Source: Pseudomonadota bacterium
GTDB lineage: Bacteria; Pseudomonadota; Gammaproteobacteria; Steroidobacterales; Steroidobacteraceae
Length of the DNA stretch: 64,000 nucleotides
Assembly: GCA_021785405.1 (NCBI GenBank)
Contig: JAJYFF010000002.1
Coordinates: 1 to 64,000 of the forward strand
Direction of reading: 5' to 3'
In this document: in pieces, positions 29,880 to 42,185 of the stretch
Layout: each line of letters begins with the position of its first letter
Position numbering within the stretch: the stretch's first letter is position 1
Made by a program: the position numbers and the translations under genes
The notes under the pieces: model-generated
Databases searched by the model: none
What the model was told of the DNA's origin: nothing
The model's input: only the letters and a program-made list of their open reading frames with translations

Positions 29880-29908
29880 CTTGAAACGCGCGCGTCGCGG
29901 CCGCATCT
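29880..29908 (+). promoter_or_regulatory. Putative sigma32 promoter of lon
   Basis: CTTGAAA (29880-29886), 14-nt spacer, CCGCATCT (29901-29908), close to CCCCATNT. Confidence 0.6.
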
Positions 29909-29960
29909 CGACGCTACGTCCCACCCATCCCGTGCGCACAGCGCGAAGGCGAGCGAACCC

Positions 29961-32420
<2,460 letters not shown>

Positions 32421-32499
32421 CGCAAGGGGACTAGCCAAGCCGCAGAGGGTCGCGTAGACTTTCGCGCCTCTTCCAGAAGGCGGGCTCGGGGCGCGCGTC

Positions 32500-32575
32500 G
32501 GGTGCTTAGCTCAGCTGGAAGAGCGTCGCCTTTACACGGCGAAGGTCGGGGGTTCGATCCCCTCAGCACCCACCA
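32500..32575 (+). tRNA. tRNA-Val(TAC)
   Basis: Acceptor GGGTGCT/AGCACCC, anticodon TAC, encoded CCA. Confidence 0.95.
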
Positions 32576-32583
32576 CAACATGC

Positions 32584-32660
32584 GGAGTGGTAGTTCAGCT
32601 GGTTAGAATACCGGCCTGTCACGCCGGGGGTCGCGGGTTCGAGTCCCGTCCACTCCGCCA
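32584..32660 (+). tRNA. tRNA-Asp(GTC)
   Basis: Acceptor GGAGTGG/CCACTCC, anticodon GTC, encoded CCA. Confidence 0.95.
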
Positions 32661-32748
32661 TTTCTAGATCGACGCGTCCCGGAGTGCCTCCCTCCGGGAG
32701 GGCACCGCGGGCGATCGGCTCGCGACGACGAGCGAGAGACGACCGAGA

Positions 32749-34644
32749 ATGCTGCAAAAAATTCACGACCAGATGACCGGCTGGGTCGCCTACCTGATCC
32801 TCGGCGGTGTCGCCGGGGTGTTCGTGCTCTGGGGCATCAACTGGACGATGCGCACGCCAGACTACGCGGCGAAGGTGAACGGCACCGAGATCCCGGCGAA
32901 CCAGGTGCGCGACGCGTACCAGCGCCGCCTCGCGGCGCTCGATCGCCAGGCGAACGGCAACGTCGACGATGCCGCCCGGGCCGCGCTCAAGAAGAAGGTC
33001 CTCGATCAGTTCGTCGCCGAGGAGGCGATGATCACGCGGGTGCACGCGCTCGGCTACCGCGTCAGCAGCGCCGACGTGCTCGCCGCCGAATCGCAGATCC
33101 CGGCGTTCCAGGTCGGCGGCAAGTTCGACCCGGCGCACGCGATCGCGCTGCTGCAAGCCAACGGTCAATCGATCGACCAGGTCGAGGCGATGATCCGCCG
33201 GCAGATCCAGCTGAACCAGTTCGCCGACGCGCTGAACCTGTCGGCCTTCGCGACGCCGGCCGAGGTCGACCGGGTCGAGGCGCTGCTGCACGAACAGCGC
33301 GAGATCGGCTGGATCGAGATCCCCTCGGCGCCGTACGCGGCGAGCGCGACGCCGACCGATCCGCAGGTCCAGGCGTACTACCAGGCGCACCCGAGCCAGT
33401 ACATGACGCCGGAGACGGTCGATCTGTCGTACATCGAGCTCAGCCTCGCGAAGCTCGCGGCCGCGGTGCCGGTCGGCGACGCGCAGCTGCGCGCGTACTA
33501 CGAGGAGCAGAAGGCGAAGAACCCGCAGGACTTCGTCCAGCCCGAGGAACGGCGGGTGAGCCACATCCTGATCGCGGTGTCGAACCCGAAGGACGACGCG
33601 GCCGCGAAGGCGAAAGCCGAGAAGATCTACCGACTGGCGGTCGGCGGCGCGAACTTCGCGGCGCTCGCGCGGCAATATTCGCAGGATCCGGGGTCGGCCT
33701 CGCAGGGCGGCGATCTCGGCTGGAACGACCGCAAGGCCTGGGTCAAGCCGTTCGCCGACGCCGCGTTCAGCATGAAAGTCGGGCAGATCGTCGGCCCGGT
33801 GAAGACGCAGTTCGGCTACCACATCATCAAGCTCGTCGGGATCAAGCCCGCGAGCGTGAAGACCTTCGAGCAGAGCCAGGCGCAGCTCGCGACCGAATAT
33901 CGCCGCGCCCAGGCCGACAAGGAATTCAACCACCTCGAGGACAAGCTCGCCGACGCGGCGCTGCAGAACCCGACCGACATCGCCGCGGCGGCGCGCAAGA
34001 CCGGGCTGCCGGTGCAGACGATCCCGGGCTTCACCCGGCAGAACGGCGGCGGGCCGTTCCTGCACGTGCAGCCGGTGATCGACGCGGCGTTCAGCGCCGA
34101 CGTGCTCGACGGCAACCTGAGCTCGCTCGTGCAGGTGTCGAAGGACGATGCGATCGTCGTGCTGTCGACGAACCACCAGCTGCCGCGCTTGAAGCCGCTC
34201 GCCGCGGTGCACGACGCGGTGGTCGCCGCGTGGCAGCAGCAGCGCGGCACGGCGCTCGCGCTCGCGGCCGCGCAGGCCGCCGAGAAGAGCCTCGCTGCCG
34301 GCCAGACCTGGGCGCAGGTCGCGAAGTCCTTGAAGCTCACCGCGCAGCCGCCGCGGTTCGTCTCGCGCGAGGAGCCGTCGGTGCCGATCGAGATCCGCCG
34401 CGACGCGTTCGACGCGCCGAAGCCCAAGCTCGCGCCGATCTACCGCGCGATCGCCCTGCACGACGGTAATGCGGCAGTGTTCGGCGTCGACGCGGTCCGC
34501 CAGGATCCCGCCGCGACCGGCACCGACAAGCCGTTGATCGCGCGCGAACTCGCGGCGGCCTACGCCGGCGAGGAAGCGCAGGCCTACGCGACCGCCGCGC
34601 GCGCGCATGCGAAGGTCGTGCTGAACCCCAAGGCCATCGACTGA
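32749..34644 (+). CDS. ppiD: Periplasmic SurA_N/parvulin peptidyl-prolyl isomerase
   Basis: N-terminal TM, VNGTEIPANQVRDAYQRRL, parvulin EERRVSHILIAVS..LGWNDRKAWVKPFADAAFSM. Confidence 0.92.
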   Translation: MLQKIHDQMTGWVAYLILGGVAGVFVLWGINWTMRTPDYAAKVNGTEIPANQVRDAYQRRLAALDRQANGNVDDAARAALKKKVLDQFVAEEAMITRVHALGYRVSSADVLAAESQIPAFQVGGKFDPAHAIALLQANGQSIDQVEAMIRRQIQLNQFADALNLSAFATPAEVDRVEALLHEQREIGWIEIPSAPYAASATPTDPQVQAYYQAHPSQYMTPETVDLSYIELSLAKLAAAVPVGDAQLRAYYEEQKAKNPQDFVQPEERRVSHILIAVSNPKDDAAAKAKAEKIYRLAVGGANFAALARQYSQDPGSASQGGDLGWNDRKAWVKPFADAAFSMKVGQIVGPVKTQFGYHIIKLVGIKPASVKTFEQSQAQLATEYRRAQADKEFNHLEDKLADAALQNPTDIAAAARKTGLPVQTIPGFTRQNGGGPFLHVQPVIDAAFSADVLDGNLSSLVQVSKDDAIVVLSTNHQLPRLKPLAAVHDAVVAAWQQQRGTALALAAAQAAEKSLAAGQTWAQVAKSLKLTAQPPRFVSREEPSVPIEIRRDAFDAPKPKLAPIYRAIALHDGNAAVFGVDAVRQDPAATGTDKPLIARELAAAYAGEEAQAYATAARAHAKVVLNPKAID

Positions 34645-34646
34645 GT

Positions 34647-35282
34647 TTGGCCGAGCTGCTGCAGCACTTCTCGGCCTGGTACCTCGGCGAGCTCGCCCAC
34701 GGCGGCTACTGGCTGATCGTCGCGCTGATGGCGATCGAGAGCACGCTCGTGCCGATACCGAGCGAGGTCGTGATCCCGCCGGCCGCCTATCTCGCGCATA
34801 CCCAGGGCCTGCTGTCGGTGCCCGGGATCGTCGTCGCCGGTGCGACCGGCTGCCTGATCGGGGCGATGCTGATGTACGCGGCGTCGCGCCTGCTCGGCCG
34901 GCCGTTCCTGCTGCGCTATGGGCCGTACTTCGGGATCTCGCGCGCGAAGATCGAGCTCGCGGAGCGCTGGGCCGCGCACTACGGCCGGCTGGGCGTGTTC
35001 TTCTCGCGGGTGTTGCCGGTGATCCGGCACCTGATCGGGATCCCGGCCGGGATCGTCCGCTTCGATCCGAAGCAATACGCGCTCGCGACCTTCGCCGGCT
35101 CCTTCATCTGGTGCTCGGTGCTCGCCGCGCTCGGGGTCGAGGTCGGGCGCAACCAGGCGCTGCTGATCGGGTCGATCCACCGCGCGACCGCGCTGGTGCT
35201 CGCGGTCACGCTGGTGCTCGTCGCGCTGTACTACTGGTTCGTGCACCGGCCGGCGCGGCGATTGCCGCCGCCGCCGGCCTGA
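34647..35282 (+). CDS. DedA family membrane protein
   Basis: ALMAIESTLVPIPSEVVIPPAAYLA..FFSRVLPVIRHLIGIPAGI; TTG start 2 nt after ppiD. Confidence 0.9.
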   Translation: MAELLQHFSAWYLGELAHGGYWLIVALMAIESTLVPIPSEVVIPPAAYLAHTQGLLSVPGIVVAGATGCLIGAMLMYAASRLLGRPFLLRYGPYFGISRAKIELAERWAAHYGRLGVFFSRVLPVIRHLIGIPAGIVRFDPKQYALATFAGSFIWCSVLAALGVEVGRNQALLIGSIHRATALVLAVTLVLVALYYWFVHRPARRLPPPPA

Positions 35283-35325
35283 GAGCGCCGCTGCCGGCCT
35301 GATCGTTGCGGGGCGACCCCGCGGG

Positions 35326-35949
35326 TCAGGTGACCGGCGAGGACCCGGGCGGCGGCGGGGGCGGCGCCGCGGGCGCCGGGAACTTCGAGAAGATCGCCGT
35401 CACCGCGTTCTGGATCCGCACCTCGGCATCCGGTCCGGTCAAGTCACTCACGTTGCGGTCGATCGCCGCGTGCCAAATCGCCCGGTGGGACTTCGCGTCG
35501 AACAGGTCGACCGAGATACGCCCTTGGTTGCGCACCGGGGCATCGTAGCCGAAGTCGCCCCAGGGTCCCGGGCCCCACCACGGCGGACCCCAGCCGCCAC
35601 CCCAGCCGTAGCCGAGGCCCCAGCTCCAGCCGGCGTACTCGTTCGCGACGACCCGCGAGCCGATCGCATAGCCGACCACGCAGTCGGCGGACTTCGGATC
35701 GGCCGCGCGCCTTATCCCGTGCGCGGCGAGATTCGCCTCGATCGCGGTGCGCAGGCGGTCGGCGTTGACCGGGTTCGCGTACGCGGTCCGCGGCCCGCCG
35801 TAGTGCTCGGGGGCGAACGCATAGGTGTGACACATCGCGACGCTGAGGTTCGGGTTCACGTCGGTCGTCACGGGTACGGTCGCGCAACCGGCGAGTGCCG
35901 AGAGGGCGGCGCCGGCCGCGATCAGCGAGACATTTCTTGACAATGACAT
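35326..35949 (-). CDS. DUF4136-type lipoprotein
   Basis: Lipobox LSALAGCATVPV; TYAFAPE.., ADCVVGYAIGSR..; GRISVDLFDAKSHRAIWHAAI. Confidence 0.75.
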   Translation of the reverse strand: MSLSRNVSLIAAGAALSALAGCATVPVTTDVNPNLSVAMCHTYAFAPEHYGGPRTAYANPVNADRLRTAIEANLAAHGIRRAADPKSADCVVGYAIGSRVVANEYAGWSWGLGYGWGGGWGPPWWGPGPWGDFGYDAPVRNQGRISVDLFDAKSHRAIWHAAIDRNVSDLTGPDAEVRIQNAVTAIFSKFPAPAAPPPPPPGSSPVT

Positions 35950-36075
35950 TCTTGGCGTCCCTTGGTCGGTGCGCCGCGGCGCGCGGCGCGCGTGAAACTC
36001 ATTGCGTCCGTTTAGACTCGGCGTCGGCGCCGAAAGTTGCATTCCGGCGGCCGTCCTGGGCGCCTCGGCCGACCC

Positions 36076-36873
36076 TCAAGCCTCGCCGCCGATCGGCGGG
36101 AAGCTCATCCCGACGGTGTGGTAGCCGCCGTCGACGTACAGGATCTCGCCGGTGACTCCCGACGCGAGGTCGGAGGCGAGGAACGCCGCCGCGTTGCCGA
36201 CGTCGTCGATCGTGACGTTCCGCCGCAGCGGCGCGACCGAGGCGACCGCGCCCATCATCTTGCGCAGGCCGGCGACGCCCGCGGCCGACAGCGTCTTGAT
36301 CGGACCCGCGGAGATCCCGTTCACCCGCACGCCCTGCGGGCCGAGGTCGGCCGCGAGGAAGCGCACGTTCGCCTCGAGACTCGCCTTCGCGAGGCCCATC
36401 ACGTTGTAGCTCGGGATCGAGCGGACCGCCCCGAGATAGGTCAAGGTCACGATCGAGCCGGCGCGGCCCTCGAGGAACGGCAGGGACGCGCGCGCGAGCG
36501 CGGTCAGGCTGTAGCTCGAGATCTCGTGGGCGACGCGAAACGCGTCCCGCGAGGTCACGTCGACGAAGCGGCCCGCGAGCGCCTCGCGCGGCGCGAACGC
36601 GACCGCGTGGACCAGCACGTCGAAGTGCCGCCAGTGCTCGCCCAGCCGGCGAAAGCCGTTCGCGATCTCGTCGTCGGCGCCGACGTCCATCGGGAAGGTG
36701 ATGTCGCTGCCCAGCTGCTGCGCGAGCGGCACGACCCGATCGCCCATGCGCTCCAGGTAGGAGAACGCAAGCTCCGCGCCCTCGCGCCGCATCGCTTGCG
36801 CGATGCCCCAGGCGATCGAGCGGTCGGTCGCGAGACCGACGATCAGCGCGCGCTTACCGGCGAGAAAACCCAT
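36076..36873 (-). CDS. fabI: Enoyl-[acyl-carrier-protein] reductase (NADH)
   Basis: MGFLAGKRALIVGLATDRSIAWGIAQAMRREGAELAFSY. Confidence 0.96.
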   Translation of the reverse strand: MGFLAGKRALIVGLATDRSIAWGIAQAMRREGAELAFSYLERMGDRVVPLAQQLGSDITFPMDVGADDEIANGFRRLGEHWRHFDVLVHAVAFAPREALAGRFVDVTSRDAFRVAHEISSYSLTALARASLPFLEGRAGSIVTLTYLGAVRSIPSYNVMGLAKASLEANVRFLAADLGPQGVRVNGISAGPIKTLSAAGVAGLRKMMGAVASVAPLRRNVTIDDVGNAAAFLASDLASGVTGEILYVDGGYHTVGMSFPPIGGEA

Positions 36874-36880
36874 CGTTAGA

Positions 36881-38524
36881 TCATCCTTCTTGGCGATTCG
36901 GCCGCACGTAGAGCACGAGGCGCTGGCCGGCGCGGATCACGCGGCGATGCTTCAGCCCGTTCCAGCTGCGCAGCTCCCGCATCGACACCCGGAACTGGTG
37001 CGCGATGCTGTAGACCGTGTCGCCCTTGCGGACGCGGTAGGTCATGCGGCGGATCGGGTGGGCGTGCCGGATCCGCGGAATCCGCCGGCTCGCGTACAGC
37101 CGTGCGCGGTTGCGAAACACCCGGGCGCGATGCAGCGTCGCGCCGCGCTCGATCCGCAGGCGCTCGCCGGCGACGATCCGATCGTGCCGGCCGAGGTGAT
37201 TCAAGCGCGCGAGCAGCGCGACCGGCACCCGCTCGCGCCGGGCGATCGCGCTCAGCGTGTCGCCGCGCCGTACGCGATAGATCGCGGCGGCGCGCGGCCG
37301 GCCGTGGCCCTCACGATCGGCGCGCGCGGCCGCGAGCTCGACCGAGCGCTCGACCGAGCCGGTCGCGGCCGGGATCCGCAGCGTCTCGCCGACCCGCAGG
37401 TGCCAGCCGTGCAAGCCGTTCAGCTGCATCAACGCCGCCGGGGTCGTCCCGTAGTGTCGCGCGAGCAGGCCGAGGGTCTCGTGCGGTCGGACCTCGTGGA
37501 TCAGGTAGTGCACCTGATCCTCGGCCGGCAGCGTCTTCAAGTTCGCCGCGAACTGCGCCGCGTCGTCGGTCGGCACCAGCAGCCGATGCGGGCCTTCGGG
37601 GTCGGTCGCCCAGCGGTTGAAGCCGGGATTGAGCTCGACGAGCTTGTGGTACGAGGTGCCCGCGAGCTTCGCGGCGAGCCGCAGGTCGATCTGGGTGCCG
37701 ACGTGCACCACCGCGAAGTACGGCTGGTCCGGGATCGGCGGCAGGTCGATCCCGTAGCGCTCGGGATCGGCGATCAGGCGCTTCAACGCGAGCAGTTCCG
37801 GCACGTACGCGCGGGTCTCCGCCGGCAGCTTCAAGTGCCAGAAGTCGGTCGGCAGGCCGGCGGCGCGGTTCTCGTCGACCGCGTGCTGGATCGCGACCTC
37901 GCCGATGTTGTACGCGGCGATCGCGAGCAGCCAGTCGCCGAACTGCGCGTGCAGCTGCTGGAAGTAGTCGAGCGCCGCGCGGGTCGAGTCGAGCACGTCG
38001 CGGCGGCCGTCGAACCACCAGTCCTGCTTCAAGCCGAAGCGGCGGCCGGTCGCGGGGATGAATTGCCACATGCCGGCGGCATGGCTCGGCGAGTACGCGA
38101 ACGGCTGATAGGCGCTCTCGACGATCGGCAGCAGCGCGAACTCGGTCGGCATCCCGCGCGCTTCGAGCTGGTTCACGACCTGGTAGAGGTACAGCCGCGC
38201 GCGGTGGAAGGTACGCTGCAGGAAGGCTGGATCGTGCAGGAACCACTGCAACTGCTCGTCGATCGCCGGTTCCTGGACCTCTTGCAGCACGAAGCCCGCG
38301 CGCATCCGGTCCCAGAGGTTCGCGTAGTCGTCGGGCGGCGGCGCGGTGTGGTCCGCGACGACGACCCGCGGGATCGCGATCTGCGCCGGCGCCTGCGCCG
38401 ACGGCAGCGCCGGGATCAGGGTCTTCGCGCTCGGCGTCGGCGCGACCGGCCGGTGCGCACAGGCCGAGAGTCCGAGCAGCAGGCTCGCGAGGCCGAGCCG
38501 GCGCCAACGATCGAACGGCTTCAT
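36881..38524 (-). CDS. mltD: Membrane-bound lytic murein transglycosylase D, LysM repeats
   Basis: Lipoprotein signal; LLPIVESAYQPFAYSPSHAAGMWQFIPATGRRFGL; LysM repeats YRVRRGDTLSAIARR, YRVRKGDTVYSIAHQF. Confidence 0.93.
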   Translation of the reverse strand: MKPFDRWRRLGLASLLLGLSACAHRPVAPTPSAKTLIPALPSAQAPAQIAIPRVVVADHTAPPPDDYANLWDRMRAGFVLQEVQEPAIDEQLQWFLHDPAFLQRTFHRARLYLYQVVNQLEARGMPTEFALLPIVESAYQPFAYSPSHAAGMWQFIPATGRRFGLKQDWWFDGRRDVLDSTRAALDYFQQLHAQFGDWLLAIAAYNIGEVAIQHAVDENRAAGLPTDFWHLKLPAETRAYVPELLALKRLIADPERYGIDLPPIPDQPYFAVVHVGTQIDLRLAAKLAGTSYHKLVELNPGFNRWATDPEGPHRLLVPTDDAAQFAANLKTLPAEDQVHYLIHEVRPHETLGLLARHYGTTPAALMQLNGLHGWHLRVGETLRIPAATGSVERSVELAAARADREGHGRPRAAAIYRVRRGDTLSAIARRERVPVALLARLNHLGRHDRIVAGERLRIERGATLHRARVFRNRARLYASRRIPRIRHAHPIRRMTYRVRKGDTVYSIAHQFRVSMRELRSWNGLKHRRVIRAGQRLVLYVRPNRQEG

Positions 38525-39315
38525 CGGAACCCATCCTTCCAGCGGCGCAGCGCCGCGAACACCTCGACGGGGCGTTCGAGCGCGTGCCCGGTGTGGCTTT
38601 GCACGGCCGCGCGCACCGCGGGCGTCGCGCAGCGCAGGAACGGATTCACGCGGCGCTCGAGCGCGATCGTCGAGGGCAGCGACGGGCTGCCCGCGGCGCG
38701 CTCGGCGGCGACCTCGGCGTCGTAGCGGCGCGCCGCGTCGTTCGACGGATCCACCGCGAGCGCGAACACCAGGTTCGCGGCGGTGTATTCATGGGCGCAA
38801 TACACCCGCGTCGCGGGTGGCAGATCGGCGAGTCGGGTCAGGGACGCGTTCATCTCCTCAGGACTCCCTTCGAATAGACGACCGCAGCCGGCGCTGAACA
38901 ACGTGTCGCCGCAGAACAGCGCCCCGTGGCCGATGTATCCCACGTGACTTGCAGTATGTCCCGGTAGCGCCCACGTCTCGAACGCGAGGCGCAAATCCGA
39001 GAACTCGATCACGGAGCCATCGCCCACCGGTCGCGTGCCCGCCGGCATCCGCGGATCGTTCGGGCCGAACACCGGAACCGGGGTTCGCGCGATCAATCCG
39101 GCCACGCCGCCGATGTGGTCAGGGTGGTGGTGTGTGAGTAAAATCCCGGCCAGTTCAAGGCCTTGAGCGCGAAAATCGGCATCGACCGGCGCGCTGTCGC
39201 CCGGGTCGACGACGACCGCGCGACCGGGCGCTGCGACGGATTCGATCACCCAAATATAGTTGTCGGCGAACGCACGAAGAGGCCGGACGCGGATTTCGGG
39301 GATCGGGTTTGACAT
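38521..39315 (-). CDS. gloB: Hydroxyacylglutathione hydrolase (glyoxalase II)
   Basis: AFADNYIWVI..LLTHHHPDHIGG..GDTLFSAGCGRLFEG. Confidence 0.95.
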   Translation of the reverse strand: MSNPIPEIRVRPLRAFADNYIWVIESVAAPGRAVVVDPGDSAPVDADFRAQGLELAGILLTHHHPDHIGGVAGLIARTPVPVFGPNDPRMPAGTRPVGDGSVIEFSDLRLAFETWALPGHTASHVGYIGHGALFCGDTLFSAGCGRLFEGSPEEMNASLTRLADLPPATRVYCAHEYTAANLVFALAVDPSNDAARRYDAEVAAERAAGSPSLPSTIALERRVNPFLRCATPAVRAAVQSHTGHALERPVEVFAALRRWKDGFR

Positions 39316-39373
39316 TTTGTTGCGTATTTAACCTGTAACATCCGAAATCCGCTAGTTTTCTGTCCAAGAGGTC

Positions 39374-40045
39374 ATGTTGCAGGCATTCCGGACCCCGCTG
39401 GCCGCTTGGCTCGACAGCCCCCTGGGCCAACGGGTGCTGCGCGCCGAGAGCGCGCTCGCCGGCCCCGTGCTCGACGACGTGTTCGGTTTCGAGCTGCTGC
39501 AGGTCGGCAGCTGGGGGGCCGAGGGCCCGCTGCTGCGCGCCGCGCGCACCCAGCACACGACCGTGCTCGCGCCCTGGCCCGATCCGGGCGTGACCCTGTG
39601 CGCGGCGCTCGATGCCCTGCCGTTCCCGGCCGATTGCATCGATGCCGTGCTGCTGCCCCACACCCTGGAATGGGTCGAGGACCCCTACGCGGTGTTGCGC
39701 GAGGCGGAGCGGGTGCTGTGCGCGGATGGCTGCCTGTTGATCTGCGGCTTCAACCCGTGGAGCTCCTGGGGCCTGCGGCAGGCGTTCGGGCGCGTGCTGC
39801 GTCGACCGTCGTTTCCGCCGGGCACCCGCCGCCTGCTGTCGGAGCGGCGCCTGCGCGACTGGGTCGCGCTGCTCGGCTTCGACGTCGAACGGGTGCACGC
39901 CTACTTCGGCCGCCGCGGGTACTGGTTGAAGGCGCGCAAGCGGGTCGTGAGCTTGACGCCCGTGCGACCGCGCCGGCGCGTGCGTCGCCCGGTGCTCGTC
40001 GCCGCGCCCGAGGCGCGATCGCAGGTGGCGAATGCCCGCCGTTGA
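39374..40045 (+). CDS. SAM-dependent methyltransferase (YafS-like position)
   Basis: [45 protein letters not shown]; between gloB and rnhA. Confidence 0.85.
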   Translation: MLQAFRTPLAAWLDSPLGQRVLRAESALAGPVLDDVFGFELLQVGSWGAEGPLLRAARTQHTTVLAPWPDPGVTLCAALDALPFPADCIDAVLLPHTLEWVEDPYAVLREAERVLCADGCLLICGFNPWSSWGLRQAFGRVLRRPSFPPGTRRLLSERRLRDWVALLGFDVERVHAYFGRRGYWLKARKRVVSLTPVRPRRRVRRPVLVAAPEARSQVANARR

Positions 40046-40475
40046 GATCTACACCGACGGGGCGTGCCGCGGCAACCCGGGGCCCGGGGGGTGGGGTGCG
40101 CTGCTGATCGCGGGCGACCAGCGCAAGGAGCTGTACGGCGCCGAGGCGCAGACGACCAACAACCGGATGGAGCTGACCGCGGCGATCGAAGCGCTGCTCG
40201 CGCTGAAGCGCCGCTGCCAGGTGCGGCTCTACACCGACTCGAAATACGTGATGCACGGGATCACCGAATGGTTGCCCGGGTGGAAGGCGCGCGGCTGGCG
40301 CACCGCGGGCCGTGCGCCGGTGAAGAACCAGGATCTGTGGGAGCGGCTCGACCTCGCCGTGCAATCCCAGGACATCGAATGGCAGTGGGTCCGCGGGCAC
40401 GCCGGCACCGCGGGCAACGAGCGCGCCGACGCGCTCGCGAACCTGGCGATCGACCGGCTCTTGAAGGGGCAGTGA
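40032..40475 (+). CDS. rnhA: Ribonuclease HI
   Basis: [50 protein letters not shown]. Confidence 0.97.
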   Translation: MPAVEIYTDGACRGNPGPGGWGALLIAGDQRKELYGAEAQTTNNRMELTAAIEALLALKRRCQVRLYTDSKYVMHGITEWLPGWKARGWRTAGRAPVKNQDLWERLDLAVQSQDIEWQWVRGHAGTAGNERADALANLAIDRLLKGQ

Positions 40476-40479
40476 GCGA

Positions 40480-41187
40480 ATGCGGCAAATCGTGTTGGAT
40501 ACCGAGACCACCGGTCTCGAAGTGGATCAAGGCCACCGGATCATCGAGATCGGCTGCGTCGAGATCGTGAACCGGCGCGTGACCGGCCGGGTGTTCCACC
40601 GGTACCTCAATCCGGAGCGCGACATCGACGAGGGCGCACAGGCGGTGCACGGCCTGTCGCACGCGGACCTGCGCGCGGAGCCGAAGTTCGCCGAGATCGC
40701 GGCCGAGTTCTGCGGGTTCATCGCGGACGCCGAACTCGTGATCCACAACGCCCCGTTCGACGTCGGCTTCGTGAACGCCGAGCTCGCGCGGGCCGGCCTC
40801 GACGCGCGCCTCGAGCGGCTGTGCCGCGTGCTCGACACGCTCGCGCTCGCGCGGCGGATGCACCCGGGACAGCGCAACGGCCTCGACGCGCTGTGCAAGC
40901 GCTACTCGGTCGACGATTCGCGGCGCGACTTCCACGGCGCGCTGCTCGACGCGCACCTGCTCGCCGAGGTGTACCTCGCGATGACCGGCGGGCAGGCGAA
41001 CCTCGGGCTCGGCGCGCAGAGCGACGCCGAGCGCGCGCAGGCCGCGGCGGCGGCGCGGCCGGCGGCGGCCCGGCGGCGGGGCCTGCGGGTGCTGCACGCC
41101 GACGAGGGCGAGCTCGCCGCGCACGAGCGCGTGCTCGCGCTGATCGACAAGGCGAGCGGCGGCGCCACCGTGTGGAGAGCCTCGTGA
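40480..41187 (+). CDS. dnaQ: DNA polymerase III epsilon subunit
   Basis: [41 protein letters not shown]; rnhA-dnaQ synteny. Confidence 0.96.
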   Translation: MRQIVLDTETTGLEVDQGHRIIEIGCVEIVNRRVTGRVFHRYLNPERDIDEGAQAVHGLSHADLRAEPKFAEIAAEFCGFIADAELVIHNAPFDVGFVNAELARAGLDARLERLCRVLDTLALARRMHPGQRNGLDALCKRYSVDDSRRDFHGALLDAHLLAEVYLAMTGGQANLGLGAQSDAERAQAAAAARPAAARRRGLRVLHADEGELAAHERVLALIDKASGGATVWRAS

Positions 41188-42185
41188 AGGTGCTCGTCAC
41201 CGGCGCCGCCGGCTTCATCGGCTACCACACCGCGCAGGCGCTGCTCGCGCGCGGCGACGAGGTCGTCGGGCTCGACAACCTGAACCCGTACTACGACCCG
41301 GCGTTGAAGCGCACGCGGCTCGAGCGCCTCGCGCACCCGCGGTTCCGCTTCGAAGGGGCCGACGTCGCCGATCGCGCGGCGATCGAGGCGCTGTTCGCGC
41401 GCGGCGGATTCGATCGGGTCGTGCACCTCGCCGCGCAGGCGGGCGTGCGCTACTCGATCGAGAACCCGCATGCTTACGTCGACAGCAACCTGGTCGGCTT
41501 CATCAACGTGCTGGAGGCCTGCCGCACGCAGCGGGTCCAGCACCTCGTCTATGCGTCGACGAGCTCGGTCTACGGCGCGAACACGCGGATGCCGTTCGCC
41601 GAGGCGCAAGGCACGGCCCATCCGCTGTCGCTGTACGCGGCGACCAAGAAGGCGAACGAGCTGATGGCGCACTCGTACGCGGCGATCCACGGACTGCCCT
41701 CGACGGGGCTGCGGTTCTTCACCGTGTACGGTCCCTGGGGCCGGCCCGACATGGCGCTGTTCCTGTTCACGAAGAACATCCTCGCCGGCCGGCCGATCAC
41801 GGTGTTCAATCACGGCCGGCATCGGCGCGACTTCACCTACGTCGACGACATCGTCCGCGGGATCGTCGCGGCGGTCGACCGGATCGCGACCGCGGATCCG
41901 GCCTGGGACTCCGATGCGCCGGACCCCGGCACGAGCCGCGTCCCGTATCGGATCTACAACGTCGGCAACCGGCAGCCGATCGAGCTGATGCGCTACATCG
42001 AGGTGCTCGAGGAGTGCCTGGGGCGCAAGGCCGAGAAGGAGTACTTGCCGTTGCAACGCGGGGACGTGCCCGAGACCGCCTCGGACCTGTCGCGGATCGA
42101 GCGCGATCTCGACTTCCATCCGTCGACGCCGATCGAGGTCGGCGTGCGGCGGTTCGTCGACTGGTACCTGGAGCATTACCGATGA
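41184..42185 (+). CDS. UDP-glucuronate 4-epimerase-like NAD-dependent epimerase
   Basis: [78 protein letters not shown] overlap with dnaQ. Confidence 0.9.
   Translation: MKVLVTGAAGFIGYHTAQALLARGDEVVGLDNLNPYYDPALKRTRLERLAHPRFRFEGADVADRAAIEALFARGGFDRVVHLAAQAGVRYSIENPHAYVDSNLVGFINVLEACRTQRVQHLVYASTSSVYGANTRMPFAEAQGTAHPLSLYAATKKANELMAHSYAAIHGLPSTGLRFFTVYGPWGRPDMALFLFTKNILAGRPITVFNHGRHRRDFTYVDDIVRGIVAAVDRIATADPAWDSDAPDPGTSRVPYRIYNVGNRQPIELMRYIEVLEECLGRKAEKEYLPLQRGDVPETASDLSRIERDLDFHPSTPIEVGVRRFVDWYLEHYR

Noticed and set aside
32674-32705. Hairpin CCCGGAG..CTCCGGG after tRNA-Asp
   Set aside because: Short stem, no U-tract, GC-rich background; not called as a terminator.
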